Source: JAIOQJ01 sp963718635 (GTDB taxonomy: Bacteria; Planctomycetota; Planctomycetia; Gemmatales; Gemmataceae). Taken from it: a stretch of DNA of 64,000 bases. Below the pieces are notes generated by a model. The model did no database searches. It saw only the letters and a list, made by a program, of their open reading frames with translations, and was not told where the DNA came from. Both the position numbers and the translations under genes were made by a program. Where the stretch lies: positions 2,294,001 through 2,358,000 of the forward strand of contig OY970367.1 in NCBI GenBank assembly GCA_963718635.1, written 5' to 3'. This document shows, one piece after another, positions 17,206 to 29,245 of the stretch (position 1 is its first letter; each line of letters starts with the position of its first letter).

Positions 17206-17644
17206 CTTGCCACCCTTCAACGACAAAACTGCCGGCATCGTCGATCCGCACGTAGAACAGTTCATCGAAGCCTTCGCGACGACTGGGCATCTGCATCCGT
17301 CTAGCCGTCCCGAGAATTGCCTCGATTGGAACCTGCTGCCGGGCTGACCGCTGAACATTTCTTCTCTTGCAATCGTCGATTCGAGATTGAAGATAATAGC
17401 CGACGACGCGAAACCCGGCTTCTTTGGCTGCCCTGATATAAATAGACCGATCCGCTTCGGTGGGGTTCGTGTTGTCGACGACAAAAGCTTGACCGGTTTC
17501 GATACATGCTTGGACCAAACGTCTCTCGCGGTTGCGCGTCTTGAGCATGTCCAAGTTGATCCGCATGTGTGTCAGAAAAAAGCGTTCTTTGTAGAACGTC
17601 GATTTGCCCGCCCCTTGCAGTCCAACAAAGATCACCGCTTCCAT
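17195..17644 (-). CDS. P-loop polynucleotide-kinase-like protein
   Basis: 149 residues from MEAVIFVGLQGAGKSTFYKE. Walker A is GLQGAGKST (residues 8-16). FVVDNTNPTEADRSIYIRAA resembles the D-x-T/N-N lid/substrate motif of T4-Pnkp-type kinases, and CKRRNVQR supplies the C-terminal arginines. The family (predicted kinases, AAA_33 type) phosphorylates 5'-OH ends or small molecules. Overlap with the Thg1-like gene suggests it prepares 5' ends for 3'-5' polymerisation. A small-molecule kinase or zeta-like kinase is the alternative. Confidence 0.82.
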   Translation of the reverse strand: MEAVIFVGLQGAGKSTFYKERFFLTHMRINLDMLKTRNRERRLVQACIETGQAFVVDNTNPTEADRSIYIRAAKEAGFRVVGYYLQSRIDDCKRRNVQRSARQQVPIEAILGTARRMQMPSRREGFDELFYVRIDDAGSFVVEGWQDEI

Positions 17645-17859
17645 TGATGGCTCTGCCTTCTATTCGCATCCCGTACCAGGTTACTTATCCGATCAAACTG
17701 ATTTCGGCCATTGTGTCCAGATTGATTAAATTGGCGGAAAGCGTTCTTTCCAGTTCCGGATTTGCACTTAAATCCTTGCCAGAACTGAACTCGTTGCCAG
17801 CGGCGCATACCCTAACTGGGTAGTCTCCATCTCCTTTTCCTTGACCCGGATACAAGATC

Positions 17860-18477
17860 ATGCAGGGTAGACTTGGCATCGACTTTTGTTTGAAGGCGAT
17901 TCTTTTTACCTGTATTCTATCCCAAATCTTGCGGGGTCAAAACGGCCTTGCTAAAGATGAAACCGTTCGCACCTTGAAGCCTGTTGCCGAGTTATCGGCG
18001 CCGAAAGGGTTAGCCAATCCGACCGCTGAGGTCAAGCTGCCTAAAGGTATGTGGACGGGATATCAACGCAGTTTTATAGGCGATTTTACCGAGATGACCG
18101 GAGATGAAACAGTGCTCCGTCAAGAGATCTACGACATTGCCGACCACGGCGTCACCATCTTGAGCAAACAGAGCATCACGATAAAAGGGAAGGTGCAAGT
18201 GAGCGAAAACGCGACCAAAATGATCTTCACTGAAGAAGAACGTCCAGAGCCTAAAGGAAAGGATACCGTCGGCGCGGTCACTAAAGATTCGGATCGCAAG
18301 TTCAAAGTCGGCGATGAGGAGATCACCGCCGATCAACTGACTGAATCGGTAGTGAATGGCGAAGTGGCTTATCGCAGCTGGACATCGAAGAAACTCCCGG
18401 CCGGCGCTGTGCTTTTGACGGAAGATTCTCGCGGCAAATGCATCGTCCGCTTGACGGCCTACGGCCGTGGAAAATAG
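17860..18477 (+). CDS. Secreted protein of unknown function
   Basis: 205 residues from MQGRLGIDFCLKAILFTCIL, with a hydrophobic signal segment and likely cleavage near GQNGLA. The mature protein is charged and mostly beta (TVRTLKPVAELSAPKGLANP, ITIKGKVQVSENATKMIFTE, GDEEITADQLTESVVNGEVA). It ends SRGKCIVRLTAYGRGK. No catalytic motif is seen. It is divergent from the Thg1 operon. Confidence 0.65.
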   Translation: MQGRLGIDFCLKAILFTCILSQILRGQNGLAKDETVRTLKPVAELSAPKGLANPTAEVKLPKGMWTGYQRSFIGDFTEMTGDETVLRQEIYDIADHGVTILSKQSITIKGKVQVSENATKMIFTEEERPEPKGKDTVGAVTKDSDRKFKVGDEEITADQLTESVVNGEVAYRSWTSKKLPAGAVLLTEDSRGKCIVRLTAYGRGK

Positions 18478-18512
18478 TGGGCGACAAAGCTCGCTATATC
18501 AAGCCACTTGAT

Positions 18513-18597
18513 TTAACACGGGTGAAACAAGATCGAGATGTCCAGCGCTTTTCCATCTTGAAGTAGTTTCAAACCGTGTTTCATCCGTGACTTAATG
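18513..18597. repeat. Degenerate inverted TTAGCCACGGAT-type repeat
   Basis: AACACGGGTGAAACAAG and the inverse AAACCGTGTTTCATCCGTGA flank a short loop; a worn copy of the 978-1096 family. Confidence 0.55.
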
Positions 18598-18643
18598 AGA
18601 CGCGACTCGACGGATGGCGTCCGTCTTCTAGGCGCACACTCGA

Positions 18644-18922
18644 TCAAGCGACATCTCTCACGCCGGCTTCGGCGATGGTGAACGTGCCGATCTGGCTGCC
18701 GTTGAGCGTCAGGATTTGCCGCTTCCAATCCGGCGCGACCGTGCCGTTGCGCAGGCCTTCCTTCACTTCAGACAAGTCGAGGGTCGTAACAATGCTGAAT
18801 TTGATTTTGGCGGCCAGATCGATCTTCAGCACCACCTCGCGAAACTGACGCGGGCGAGCGGGCTGGGGCTTTAAGGGTTGAAAGGCGGCATGGGCTGCCT
18901 TGATGATATTTCCGGTGAGCAT
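18644..18922 (-). CDS. Small conserved protein, unknown function
   Basis: 92 residues from MLTGNIIKAAHAAFQPLKPQ; GGAGG lies just upstream, which favours this start over one eight codons earlier. Content: PARPRQFREVVLKIDLAAKI, FSIVTTLDLSEVKEGLRNGT, RQILTLNGSQIGTFTIAEAG. No signal peptide or membrane helix. Not recognised; the beta-strand-rich end could be a small scaffold domain. Confidence 0.55.
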   Translation of the reverse strand: MLTGNIIKAAHAAFQPLKPQPARPRQFREVVLKIDLAAKIKFSIVTTLDLSEVKEGLRNGTVAPDWKRQILTLNGSQIGTFTIAEAGVRDVA

Positions 18923-19144
18923 CGCAGTTCCTCCGTTGAATTCCAAGTCGCCTGTCGGTCAAAGCATCTAAAGATAAAAACGACCAAAATGGCTACCGTT
19001 CTCCAGAGCGCCTAATTGAATTGAGCCAGATTTTCGCAGTAAACGCCGATGGGAGCGGCTGTAACGGTGGTAGCGGACAATTTATCTCGAGCGATGATGG
19101 CAATTGATTCAAACACGCTCGGCCTGATGTAACAACGGGATAGA
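18923..19144. other. Intergenic, nothing recognised
   Basis: Together with 19174-19262 this is a 340-base gap between divergent genes. Apart from the promoter at 19145-19173 no repeat or RNA is seen. Confidence 0.4.
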
Positions 19145-19173
19145 TTGATTCTTCGATCAACCTCCGTTAAGAT
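19145..19173 (+). promoter_or_regulatory. Sigma70-type promoter of the surface cyclophilin
   Basis: TTGATT (19145-19150), exactly 17 bases, TAAGAT (19168-19173), followed by an AT-rich leader of about 85 bases. Confidence 0.55.
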
Positions 19174-19262
19174 AGATACTCTGGATAAATCATCTGCCGT
19201 TGACTGAGTGCGGGCGTCGTAGAGACGCCCCTTTTCGAACGACCACTTTTAAGGGTTTGTGA

Positions 19263-20687
19263 ATGCTGCCGAATTTTCTGCGCTATTGGAAAAGTCGTTC
19301 CAAACCGAATCATCCAATGGCCAAGAAGCGACCTAGTGTACGCCTGAACGTTGAAATTCTCGAAGACCGCTGCACACCCGCCGTATCCGTAACGGGCTCC
19401 ATCGGCGGCACTGCCTTCTTCGATCCGAACACACTTGGCTCGTTCAGTTCGGGCGATACTTCGATTCCTGGCGCCGTCGTGGGTTTAACGGGGACCTCCG
19501 CGCAGGGAACGCCCGTGAACACAAGTGCGACAACCGACGCCAACGGCGCCTTCAATTTTGCGAATGTGCTGCCGGGAACCTATCAACTCAACGGCGGCGC
19601 GTTGAACAATTTCAACGGCGGCTTTGAAATCGGCGCCCCGATAGTAGTCGGGGCCGGCCAAGTGATCAACCAGGGCCTCGGTTTCCAAGGCGCTCTAAAC
19701 CCGAATGTGCTTTCCTTGCGCTTATTCTTGACGGAATCGACAGCCAATAGTTCGCCATTCGCGCCGGCCGGCACCGGGCAGGGAATTGCCAATTATCGCC
19801 CGGATACAGCGCCGGTGGTTGCAACGCCGATAGGTGACCTGAATGTTGCGAAGAGTAGCGCGGCAACGCAAATCGACCTGGCCGGGCACTTCACGGATGC
19901 GGACATCACCAACAGTCAGATCACTTTTCATATCACCAATGGCGGTGTATCGACTCCGCTTAGTGTCACCTTGTCTGATACGACCGCACCGCAGACGGTG
20001 GCCAACTTCCTCGATTACGTCAAATCGGGGGCTTATAACAATGTGCCCTTCAGCCGGCTGGTCTCCAACTTCGTTCTTCAAGGCGGCGGCGTGGCCCTCA
20101 ATGCGGCCGGCAACGGTCTAAGCACTATTCCGACAAACCCGGCCGTACCCAATGAGTTCGGCGCATCGAATGTAGCCGACACGCTGGCCCTCGCGCTCTC
20201 AGGCGGCAATGTGAACAGCGGCACCAATCAGTTCTTCTTTAACCTGGTCAATAACTCGAGCACGCTCGACCAGCAGAAATTTACGGTCTTTGGCAAGCTG
20301 ACCGACCTGAACTCGATCCTCAACTTGAGCAGTCTAGCAAACACGCCCAATAAGAATGAAAGCGCCAGCGCGGCCGCGACCGCTAATCCGACGGTCGATC
20401 TGAGCAACGTGCCATTGAATAATTACACGGGCACGAATTTCCCGACCGATGCAACGGCGGCGAACTACATGCTGATTAACAGCATCTCGATCGACAAGCA
20501 GACGGAAGTGTTGTCATACTCGGCGACGTCCAGCAATCCGGGCCTAGTGACAGCAACCCTCAATAATGAACATCTAACGCTGAATTATGCAGCCGGCCAA
20601 ACGGGGACTTCAACGATCACAATTACCGCTACCGATATATACGGCGCTAGTGTGCAGCAGAGTTTCAAGGTGACAGTAGGGCCGTAG
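19263..20687 (+). CDS. Surface-targeted cyclophilin-type peptidyl-prolyl isomerase
   Basis: 474 residues. The N-terminus has a basic stretch and VRLNVEILEDRCTPAVSV, the planctomycete LExLExR-x-x-P motif found at the start of large surface proteins. Next comes an SdrD-B-like segment (GAVVGLTGTSAQGTPVNTSA, TDANGAFNFANVLPGTYQLN). Residues about 215-390 are a cyclophilin domain: TAPQTVANFLDYVKSGAYNN, VPFSRLVSNFVLQGGGVALN, ALSGGNVNSGTNQFFFNL, KFTVFGKLTDLNSIL. The C-terminus adds a cadherin/Ig-like domain (TSTITITATDIYGASVQQSF). Likely a secreted or surface folding factor; not all catalytic residues could be checked. Confidence 0.88.
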   Translation: MLPNFLRYWKSRSKPNHPMAKKRPSVRLNVEILEDRCTPAVSVTGSIGGTAFFDPNTLGSFSSGDTSIPGAVVGLTGTSAQGTPVNTSATTDANGAFNFANVLPGTYQLNGGALNNFNGGFEIGAPIVVGAGQVINQGLGFQGALNPNVLSLRLFLTESTANSSPFAPAGTGQGIANYRPDTAPVVATPIGDLNVAKSSAATQIDLAGHFTDADITNSQITFHITNGGVSTPLSVTLSDTTAPQTVANFLDYVKSGAYNNVPFSRLVSNFVLQGGGVALNAAGNGLSTIPTNPAVPNEFGASNVADTLALALSGGNVNSGTNQFFFNLVNNSSTLDQQKFTVFGKLTDLNSILNLSSLANTPNKNESASAAATANPTVDLSNVPLNNYTGTNFPTDATAANYMLINSISIDKQTEVLSYSATSSNPGLVTATLNNEHLTLNYAAGQTGTSTITITATDIYGASVQQSFKVTVGP

Positions 20688-20821
20688 AACAGCCTTTGGA
20701 AATGGCATCTCTAGTGGCTTTTGCGTTCGTCTAAAGTCTTGGAGATGCCAACTTGTTACGCGAACAAAAATTCCGTCGCGCTGGCGCGTCCGGCTAATAG
20801 GAATATGTAGTCGCGGTCCTG

Positions 20822-21103
20822 CTATTTCACCTTCAGCAAATCTTTCCACGAATGGACTTTTTCGACTTCTAGAATCAGACGTCGCAATCGCTCGACACCG
20901 GTACTTTTCTGAATTTTTCGCTCCACAGACTCATCAGCTTGACCAAAACGAGCGTAGCCCAACAAGTTTATTACGATACGTAGACCTTCAAGTTAGCCTT
21001 TGGCTTTTGCTTTGGCGTAACCAATTGCTTCGCCCATTTTCATGATGCGCTGATAGGAGATGGATATTTCCATCTCGTCCGCCATGCGATTGAGTTTCAT
21101 CAT
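20822..21103 (-). pseudogene. C-terminal remnant of an Rpn/DUF4351-type protein
   Basis: Reading the minus strand gives MMKLNRMADEMEISISYQRI, MKMGEAIGYAKAKAKG, a TAA stop, then LEGLRIVINLLGYARFGQAD, RKIQKSTGVERLRRLILEVE and SWKDLLKVK before TAG. This parallels the C-terminus of the intact neighbour at 21100-21978 (ESISYQRILKKGEA, KIRTITDVGRLERLVL, SWRQLLKVK). The nuclease domain is missing, so it is the decayed tail of a tandem duplicate. Confidence 0.85.
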
Positions 21104-21978
21104 TTCACCTTGAGCAGCTGTCTCCATGACGGCACTGCTTTGGCTGCTAAGACTAGACGCTCTAGGCGGCCGACATCCGTTATAGTTCGAATTTTTCGCT
21201 CGGTAGCCGCATCGGCGGGACCAAACTGCGTGCTTCCCATCAAGATAAGCATTTTATGCAATGCTTTGAGCTCACCCCGGATCTCGCCCCGGGTCTCGCC
21301 CCGTGCTTCGCCCTTTTTTAAAATCCGTTGGTACGAAATGGATTCTTCCATTTCGTCTACTTCTTTTTCGATGAGATTGATCATGGCCTCATCATATCGC
21401 AAGCCCATGAGTATGTACATGGCCGATAGCAGCTCAGGCGCCTTGTCCGGACGTTCCGCTCGAACTCGCTTGCGAACCGCACGGACAGTCTCCAGCACGC
21501 GCTTCCGATCGAGCCTGCCAAGCGGTGCAAAGAGCGATGCCCCGAGGCCGCTTGCCAACAATTGCTCGGCCGGAATTTCCCATAACCGCAGGACGCGATA
21601 ATGAAATGTGAGATAGGGATCCTCCTTCGCAAACGCCTCGGTATACTCACCGGTCAGAATCGGTCCATCGGCCTGCGGGCGCAGCAAAACGACAACTGAC
21701 CGGGCAAGCATTTGATGACGATATTTGAGCAGGGTCGAGTGCCAATGAAGCCGCTCCGGCACCATGGCTTTATAGACGGACATAAACTCGAAGATGGCGA
21801 GCCAAGGCTCAGATCCTCCTACCCGAATCACTTTGTCGGCGGCGCCGCTGATTGTTGCAACGTCGGATTCAATAACCTTGACATCGTCGGCAGGCCAACC
21901 GAGCAGACGCAACCAGTCTGCCGGGTACTGTTCGGCGATCGCTTTGGGAGAAACGTCAAACGGCTTGTGCCTTGGCAT
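21100..21978 (-). CDS. Rpn-family/DUF4351-like putative nuclease
   Basis: 292 residues from MPRHKPFDVSPKAIAEQYPA. The N-terminal half resembles PD-(D/E)XK transposase-derived nucleases: VIESDVATISGAADKVIRVG and PWLAIFEFMSVYKAMVPERL (Asp and Glu metal ligands), LKYRHQMLARSVVVLLRPQA. The C-terminal third is helical with a Gly-Glu-Arg repeat (GEARGETRGEIRGELK) and a DUF4351-like end (RIRTITDVGRLERLVLAAKA). Such proteins are many in planctomycetes and cyanobacteria and promote recombination in E. coli. A decayed copy of its C-terminus follows. Confidence 0.8.
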   Translation of the reverse strand: MPRHKPFDVSPKAIAEQYPADWLRLLGWPADDVKVIESDVATISGAADKVIRVGGSEPWLAIFEFMSVYKAMVPERLHWHSTLLKYRHQMLARSVVVLLRPQADGPILTGEYTEAFAKEDPYLTFHYRVLRLWEIPAEQLLASGLGASLFAPLGRLDRKRVLETVRAVRKRVRAERPDKAPELLSAMYILMGLRYDEAMINLIEKEVDEMEESISYQRILKKGEARGETRGEIRGELKALHKMLILMGSTQFGPADAATERKIRTITDVGRLERLVLAAKAVPSWRQLLKVK

Positions 21979-22003
21979 CGCTTCATTCTCATATCCCGGC
22001 TTC

Positions 22004-24842
<2,839 letters not shown>

Positions 24843-24954
24843 GGAGACGCCCATTGCAAAAGATGGTTGATGAGTTCGATGGATGCCGACAGGTTGGGAT
24901 ATGGGCGCGGTGTCGACAGTCAATGAGCGCTCTGGTCGGAGGGTGCGTCAACGG

Positions 24955-25032
24955 ATTCTGGTGAGCGGCGCGGCTTAAGCCCGCCGTGGTTCCGAACCCA
25001 CGGCGGGCTTAAGCCGCACCGCTCGCCAGAAT
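24955..25032. repeat. Long inverted repeat, possibly terminator
   Basis: ATTCTGGTGAGCGGCGCGGC plus TTAAGCCCGCCGTGG pairs with its inverse (three mismatches) around a short loop. It lies between leuS and the upstream haem-binding gene on the same strand. The inner part GCTTAAGCCCGCCGTGG is a perfect stem. Confidence 0.75.
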
Positions 25033-25095
25033 TGCCAGAAAGAGCAAAGACAGGGGGAGGGTAAGACGGGTTCCGCACTCGTTTCACGCATTCGC

Positions 25096-28000
25096 CTATT
25101 TCTTCCCCTTCAGCGAATCGAGATATGCAAGAATCGACGCCAATTCCGGCGCCGTCAGGTTGTCCACTAACTTCTCGGGCATCACCGAAATCAGGCTCGT
25201 TTTACGTTCTTCGATATCGGCCTTCTTGATGACGGAGACGACACCCTCCGCATCGCGCACTTCCACTTCCGCACCCGATTCCTTTACGATGAAGCCGCTG
25301 ATCTTTTTGCCGTTTGTGAGTTCGAAAATGTGTGTCTCGAAACCTTGTGCGATCTTAGCGCTTGGCTTTAATACCGATTCGAGCAGTTCGGTTTTGCTGT
25401 AACGGGCGGAGATTCCGGCCAGCAGCGGGCCTTTCAAAGTCTCGGTTGCTTCCACCGTGTGGCAGTTGATGCACCCGGTTCGTTGGAAGAGTTTGCTCCC
25501 TGCGGTCGCGTCTCCTTTTTCCTTGAGCACAAGCGGTGCGATCTCTTCATACTTGAGCTTGCCGAGCAGCGGCAGGTTGCGCGAATTCGGGTCGATCTTG
25601 AGCGAACTCAGAGTTGCCTTGGCGGCGGCGGCAATTTTCACATCCATGTTGGTGAGAGCCGTTCGAACTTGCGGCGCGTAGCTCGTCAAATTCAGTCGGC
25701 CGATTGACCGGAGCAACGGCAGAGCGGTTTCGGGGCTTGTCCATCCTTGCATCACGGCCGCTTCTGCTGCGGCCCGTGCATCTTTGTTGCCTAGATTGCG
25801 GTCGGCGATCGTTGCCAATATGCCGTAGGCCAGTTCTCGTTTCGCCGGCGCAGCATCCTGCGACAACTCGACAAAACGCTTCACGTCGGCCACATGTCGG
25901 CCGTCGCGGACAAAATCTTCCCAAACGCGCTCGATTTCGCCGGGCGGCTTTGCTTCCTTCGTCAGCAGATTGATGACGGCATCGCGGGTCGGCGCATCGT
26001 TCGCCAAGCGGACAAGCGTCTTCAAGGCCTTGGCCCGCTGATCGGGCTTTTCCGATCCATTGCCGGCCACTTCGATGAAGAACGGGAGCGCCTTGGCCGG
26101 GATGTCGTTACGCAGCGCGAAGGCGTCGACCGCCATCTTCCGGAAAGCCGGATCATCCACCGCCAGCTTTAGCAACTTATCGCCGAGGGATGGCATCTCG
26201 ATGCGGTTGCGTTGTATCTCTGGAATGAGCCAACGCAAGGTCTCCGCATCGGCACTGGCGGCGGTTTCTTCCAACACCTTGCGAACCTTCTCGGTTTCTT
26301 TCCAAGCGATCGGGTTGTAATAGGGCCCTCGGGTATCGGGGCGCGTACTCCACCATTTGCCATCCCAGTCGGCTTCGCGAAGGCAAAGCCGAGCCAGCGC
26401 TTTCAGGATTCCTTTGCGTATATTCGGGTCGCTTGCTTGTGCCAGCTTGGCGAGCAAGCCATCCACCACAGACGTTTCGTGCAGTGCCTGCAGCACTCGC
26501 AAGGCGCCGGCGGCATAGCTGGTATCGGAGGAATCGAGCGCATTCAAACAGACTTCGCCGGCATCGAGCGCTACCAGGGCGTTGACCGCAATATGAGCAA
26601 TGACTGGATCAGCATCCGCCGTCAGGGGCAGCAGTGCGTTGGCCGTCTCGATCTTGTGCAGCCGATTCAGCCCAATCACCGCCTGCAGGCGGACGCGCGG
26701 GTTCGGATCTTTGATCCCATCGAGGAAAGGCTGCGTTGGCACTTCATTCAGTTGCTTCAAATCGTCGGCCAGCGCTTTGAGCGCATATTCGCGAATGTTT
26801 TCCTGCTTCACCAGGCGCAACAAGGCTTCGTTCGCCTTGGCGCCCATTAGCTGCTTGAGCGTAAAAATGGCAGCGACGCGAATTTCGTTCGGACCATCAG
26901 CAGATGCAATCTTCTCAAGCTGCTCGGCAAAGATCGGCTTTGCGCCTCGGCGGAGAATCTCGCGTTGCGTATCGAGCCGGCAGACAGCGCCTGGCACTCG
27001 TCAGGCGCTTCACCAGTTCTTCCTCGCTCGCCTTTTTCGGATCGGGGTAAGGGTTCAGCTTCCAGTCTTTGGAGGTGACGCGGACGACGAAGCCGACATC
27101 GGGGTTGCTGAAATTGAAGCTGCCGTCTTTCCAACTGGAGATGTACATTCGGCTCGAGCCATCAACATCAATATCTGTCGGTCGCGGGATATTGAGAAAG
27201 GTCTTTTTATCGACCTTGAAACTGCTGCCGCTATGCGACAACGGATGGAAATCGACTTGGCTACGGCCCCATTCGCAGGTGTAAAGGCCCGTGCCAAATC
27301 CGGCGGGAAAGCCGGGCTCATCGATGTATATCGAACCGGTCGGCGAGCCGCCGCCGTAATCGAAGAGAGGCTTGATGATCTCATCGGGGAAGTTGACGAA
27401 GAGCCGAGGATAGCCGTAGTGGCCGGTGGGCACGTTATGAGCCAGTCGTACATCCCAGCCGCCGCCATCGTTGGTGTTGTCGCGCGTGAAGATGTCGAGC
27501 GTAGGACTGATGGCCACGTCGTAGATGTTGCGTAAGCCATCGCAAACGACTTCGAGGCCCGATCCATCCGGGCGTACGCGAGCGATGCCTCCGCCGCGCA
27601 ATTGCTTGGTCGTGCCGTCTTTGCCCTCGGCCTTGATAAAGCCATAATCGCCGACGGCCACGTAAATCCAGCCGTCGATGCCCATGCGGATGCCATTGGT
27701 GGTATGGTCGGCTCCGCGAAACTTCAGATCGAAGCCGATGCCTTTGACGAGCACTTCGTGCCGATCGGAGACGCCATCGCCATCATCATCATGAAAGGCA
27801 GAGAGAAAGGGGGGATGGAGGACGTAGAGCGTGTCTTTATCCCACCAAAGGCCGCGAGGACTATCGACTTCGCAGAAGGTATTGAACTTGTCGGCCTTCC
27901 CCTCGCCGACGGTGTCGATACAGCGGACGATCTTCCCTTTTTTCGGCGCGGCGCCCAGCGAGCCGTTGAGATCGACGCCGACGAACAACGTGCCATCAGG

Positions 28001-28207
28001 CGCAGCGCACAAGCATGTCGGATACGATATATCGGGCGGCGCCGCGAAGAGCGTAACGTTGAAACCGTCCGGCGCGATGAGATTGCCGATCGGCTTTTTC
28101 GGTTTCTCCTTGCCCGGCTGCGCGCCGGCTGTCAGGCCCAACACAAGCATGCCAAGCAATTGCAGCAGGCCGACATGGCGAAATGAAGCTGAAAACGAAA
28201 TGGCCAT
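25096..28207 (-). CDS. PVC-type haem-binding dehydrogenase with HEAT repeats (one frame break)
   Basis: About 1,035 residues in two overlapping frames with one break near 26985. Signal peptide LLQLLGMLVLGLTAGAQPG. Residues about 40-420 are a membrane-bound-dehydrogenase beta-propeller (DGFNVTLFAAPPDISYPTCL, DDDGDGVSDRHEVLVKGIGF, GADHTTNGIRMGIDGWIYVA, LFDYGGGSPTGSIYIDEPGF). The middle is HEAT-like (NPRVRLQAVIGLNRLHK). The C-terminus has a c-type haem site, GCINCHTVEATETLKGPLLA, with KKISGFIV and KTSLISVMPEKLVDNLT, typical of planctomycete PSCyt/CxxCH proteins. A periplasmic or secreted oxidoreductase for sugars. Confidence 0.9.
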
Positions 28208-28600
28208 TCAAAACTCCGGGAAGAAGGCAGGCGGATTGTTATTGTGTGATTCGAGAGCCTGTGTGTCAATCGGGAGGCGGGAAGCATGGCGAGCCGGAAG
28301 CGTCAGCGCCCGGAGATAGGTGCTAGAACTAGCGATACCAGGCGTTAGCTTGTAGTATGCAGGGCAGGAGACTTTAAGTGACGGCCACACTTCAAAAAGT
28401 ATTTGCCGAAGCGGCGAAGCTGCCGGAGCCCGAGCAGGATTTGCTTGCTTCGCGCTTGCTCGCGGAATTAGCGGATGAGGACCGGTTCGACGAAGCAATC
28501 GCCGCTACCGGCCACAAATTGGCCGGACTGGCGGCGGCAGCATTAGCGGAACATCGGGGAGGGCAAAGCGAGGCGTTGGATCCGGAGGCGCTGTGAAGTC
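28208..28600. repeat. Duplicated promoter-antitoxin cassette, copy 1
   Basis: The leader and antitoxin here match 32905-33290 over about 390 bases with scattered differences; shared marks include CGGGAAGAAGGCA, GGCGAGCCGGAAGCGTCAGC, GTGCTAGAACTAGCG and GTTAGCTTGTA. Each copy sits divergently upstream of a large secreted-protein gene. Confidence 0.85.
28378..28596 (+). CDS. Antitoxin of a RelE-type module (copy 1)
   Basis: 72 residues starting at GTG 28378 with AGGAG nine bases upstream. The N-terminal helix TLQKVFAEAAKLPEPEQDLL and then ASRLLAELADEDRFDEAIAA are typical of short planctomycete and cyanobacterial antitoxins that pair with ParE/RelE toxins. Its stop overlaps the GTG of a toxin remnant (GTGA), the usual arrangement. 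A second copy lies at 33068. Confidence 0.8.
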   Translation: MTATLQKVFAEAAKLPEPEQDLLASRLLAELADEDRFDEAIAATGHKLAGLAAAALAEHRGGQSEALDPEAL

Positions 28601-28714
28601 GCGTACCACAAGGGCATTCCGCGAATTGCTCGCGGCACTGCCCGAAACGGGCCGGGCATAGGCGCGAGCAGCATATCGTATGCGGATTATGACAAGCTAT
28701 TGGCCCGACTATAG
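28593..28714 (+). pseudogene. RelE/ParE toxin with internal deletion
   Basis: From GTG 28593 the frame reads KSRTTRAFRELLAALPETGR then a stop; downstream in another frame ADYDKLLARL ends at TAG 28712-28714. These are the first 23 and last 10 residues of a RelE-type toxin of about 85-90 residues. The core of about 50 residues, which holds the active site, is gone. This is a genuine deletion, not a single-base error. Confidence 0.8.
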
Positions 28715-28730
28715 CTAAGAGTGAATATCG

Positions 28731-29222
28731 ATGATCACTGCTTCCAAACTGGCCGGGTTTTTCGCTGCGCACGCGATCCTAAGCGTTTTCGATGGCGAGA
28801 CCTTAATTCCGGTGCTCGCTTATACTATGGCTGACGACCAGCGTAAAATGGAGCGTCTTGTCATTAGCGACGACTTGGCAGTTTCTGTCGCATTTGGAAA
28901 GCAAAAGCTGGAATCGAACGAGATGGACGCGAACGATGCTGTTCTACTTTACGATGGCCGCATCCCTCTCGGCAAAGAGAAGATCGACGCTATCATTATA
29001 GAAATACGTACGTACTTTTCGCCCGATTCAGAAGTGATGTTAGCTTTGCCTTACACGCCTAACACCTCCGGCGAGTTTCGTGTTCATAAGCCTAAGCTAC
29101 TCATATGGAACGGATGCGATGACTTCGACATAGATGATACATTGCGATCGTTCTTCGACGGCGTAAGCAGCCATCAAAAAGGCGCGAAGATCTGGAATTA
29201 TTGTCTCGACGAGTCCATATAA
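28731..29222 (+). CDS. Hypothetical protein
   Basis: 163 residues from MITASKLAGFFAAHAILSVF. No signal peptide despite the hydrophobic start. Acidic overall, with ANDAVLLYDGRIPLGKEKID, AIIIEIRTYFSPDSEVMLAL and KLLIWNGCDDFDIDDTLRSF. Not recognised. Position between two toxin-antitoxin remnants and the acidic, single-domain character suggest an orphan immunity-like protein, but nothing proves it. Confidence 0.55.
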   Translation: MITASKLAGFFAAHAILSVFDGETLIPVLAYTMADDQRKMERLVISDDLAVSVAFGKQKLESNEMDANDAVLLYDGRIPLGKEKIDAIIIEIRTYFSPDSEVMLALPYTPNTSGEFRVHKPKLLIWNGCDDFDIDDTLRSFFDGVSSHQKGAKIWNYCLDESI

Positions 29223-29245
29223 AGGTTCTTAAACAAGGTCCGATA

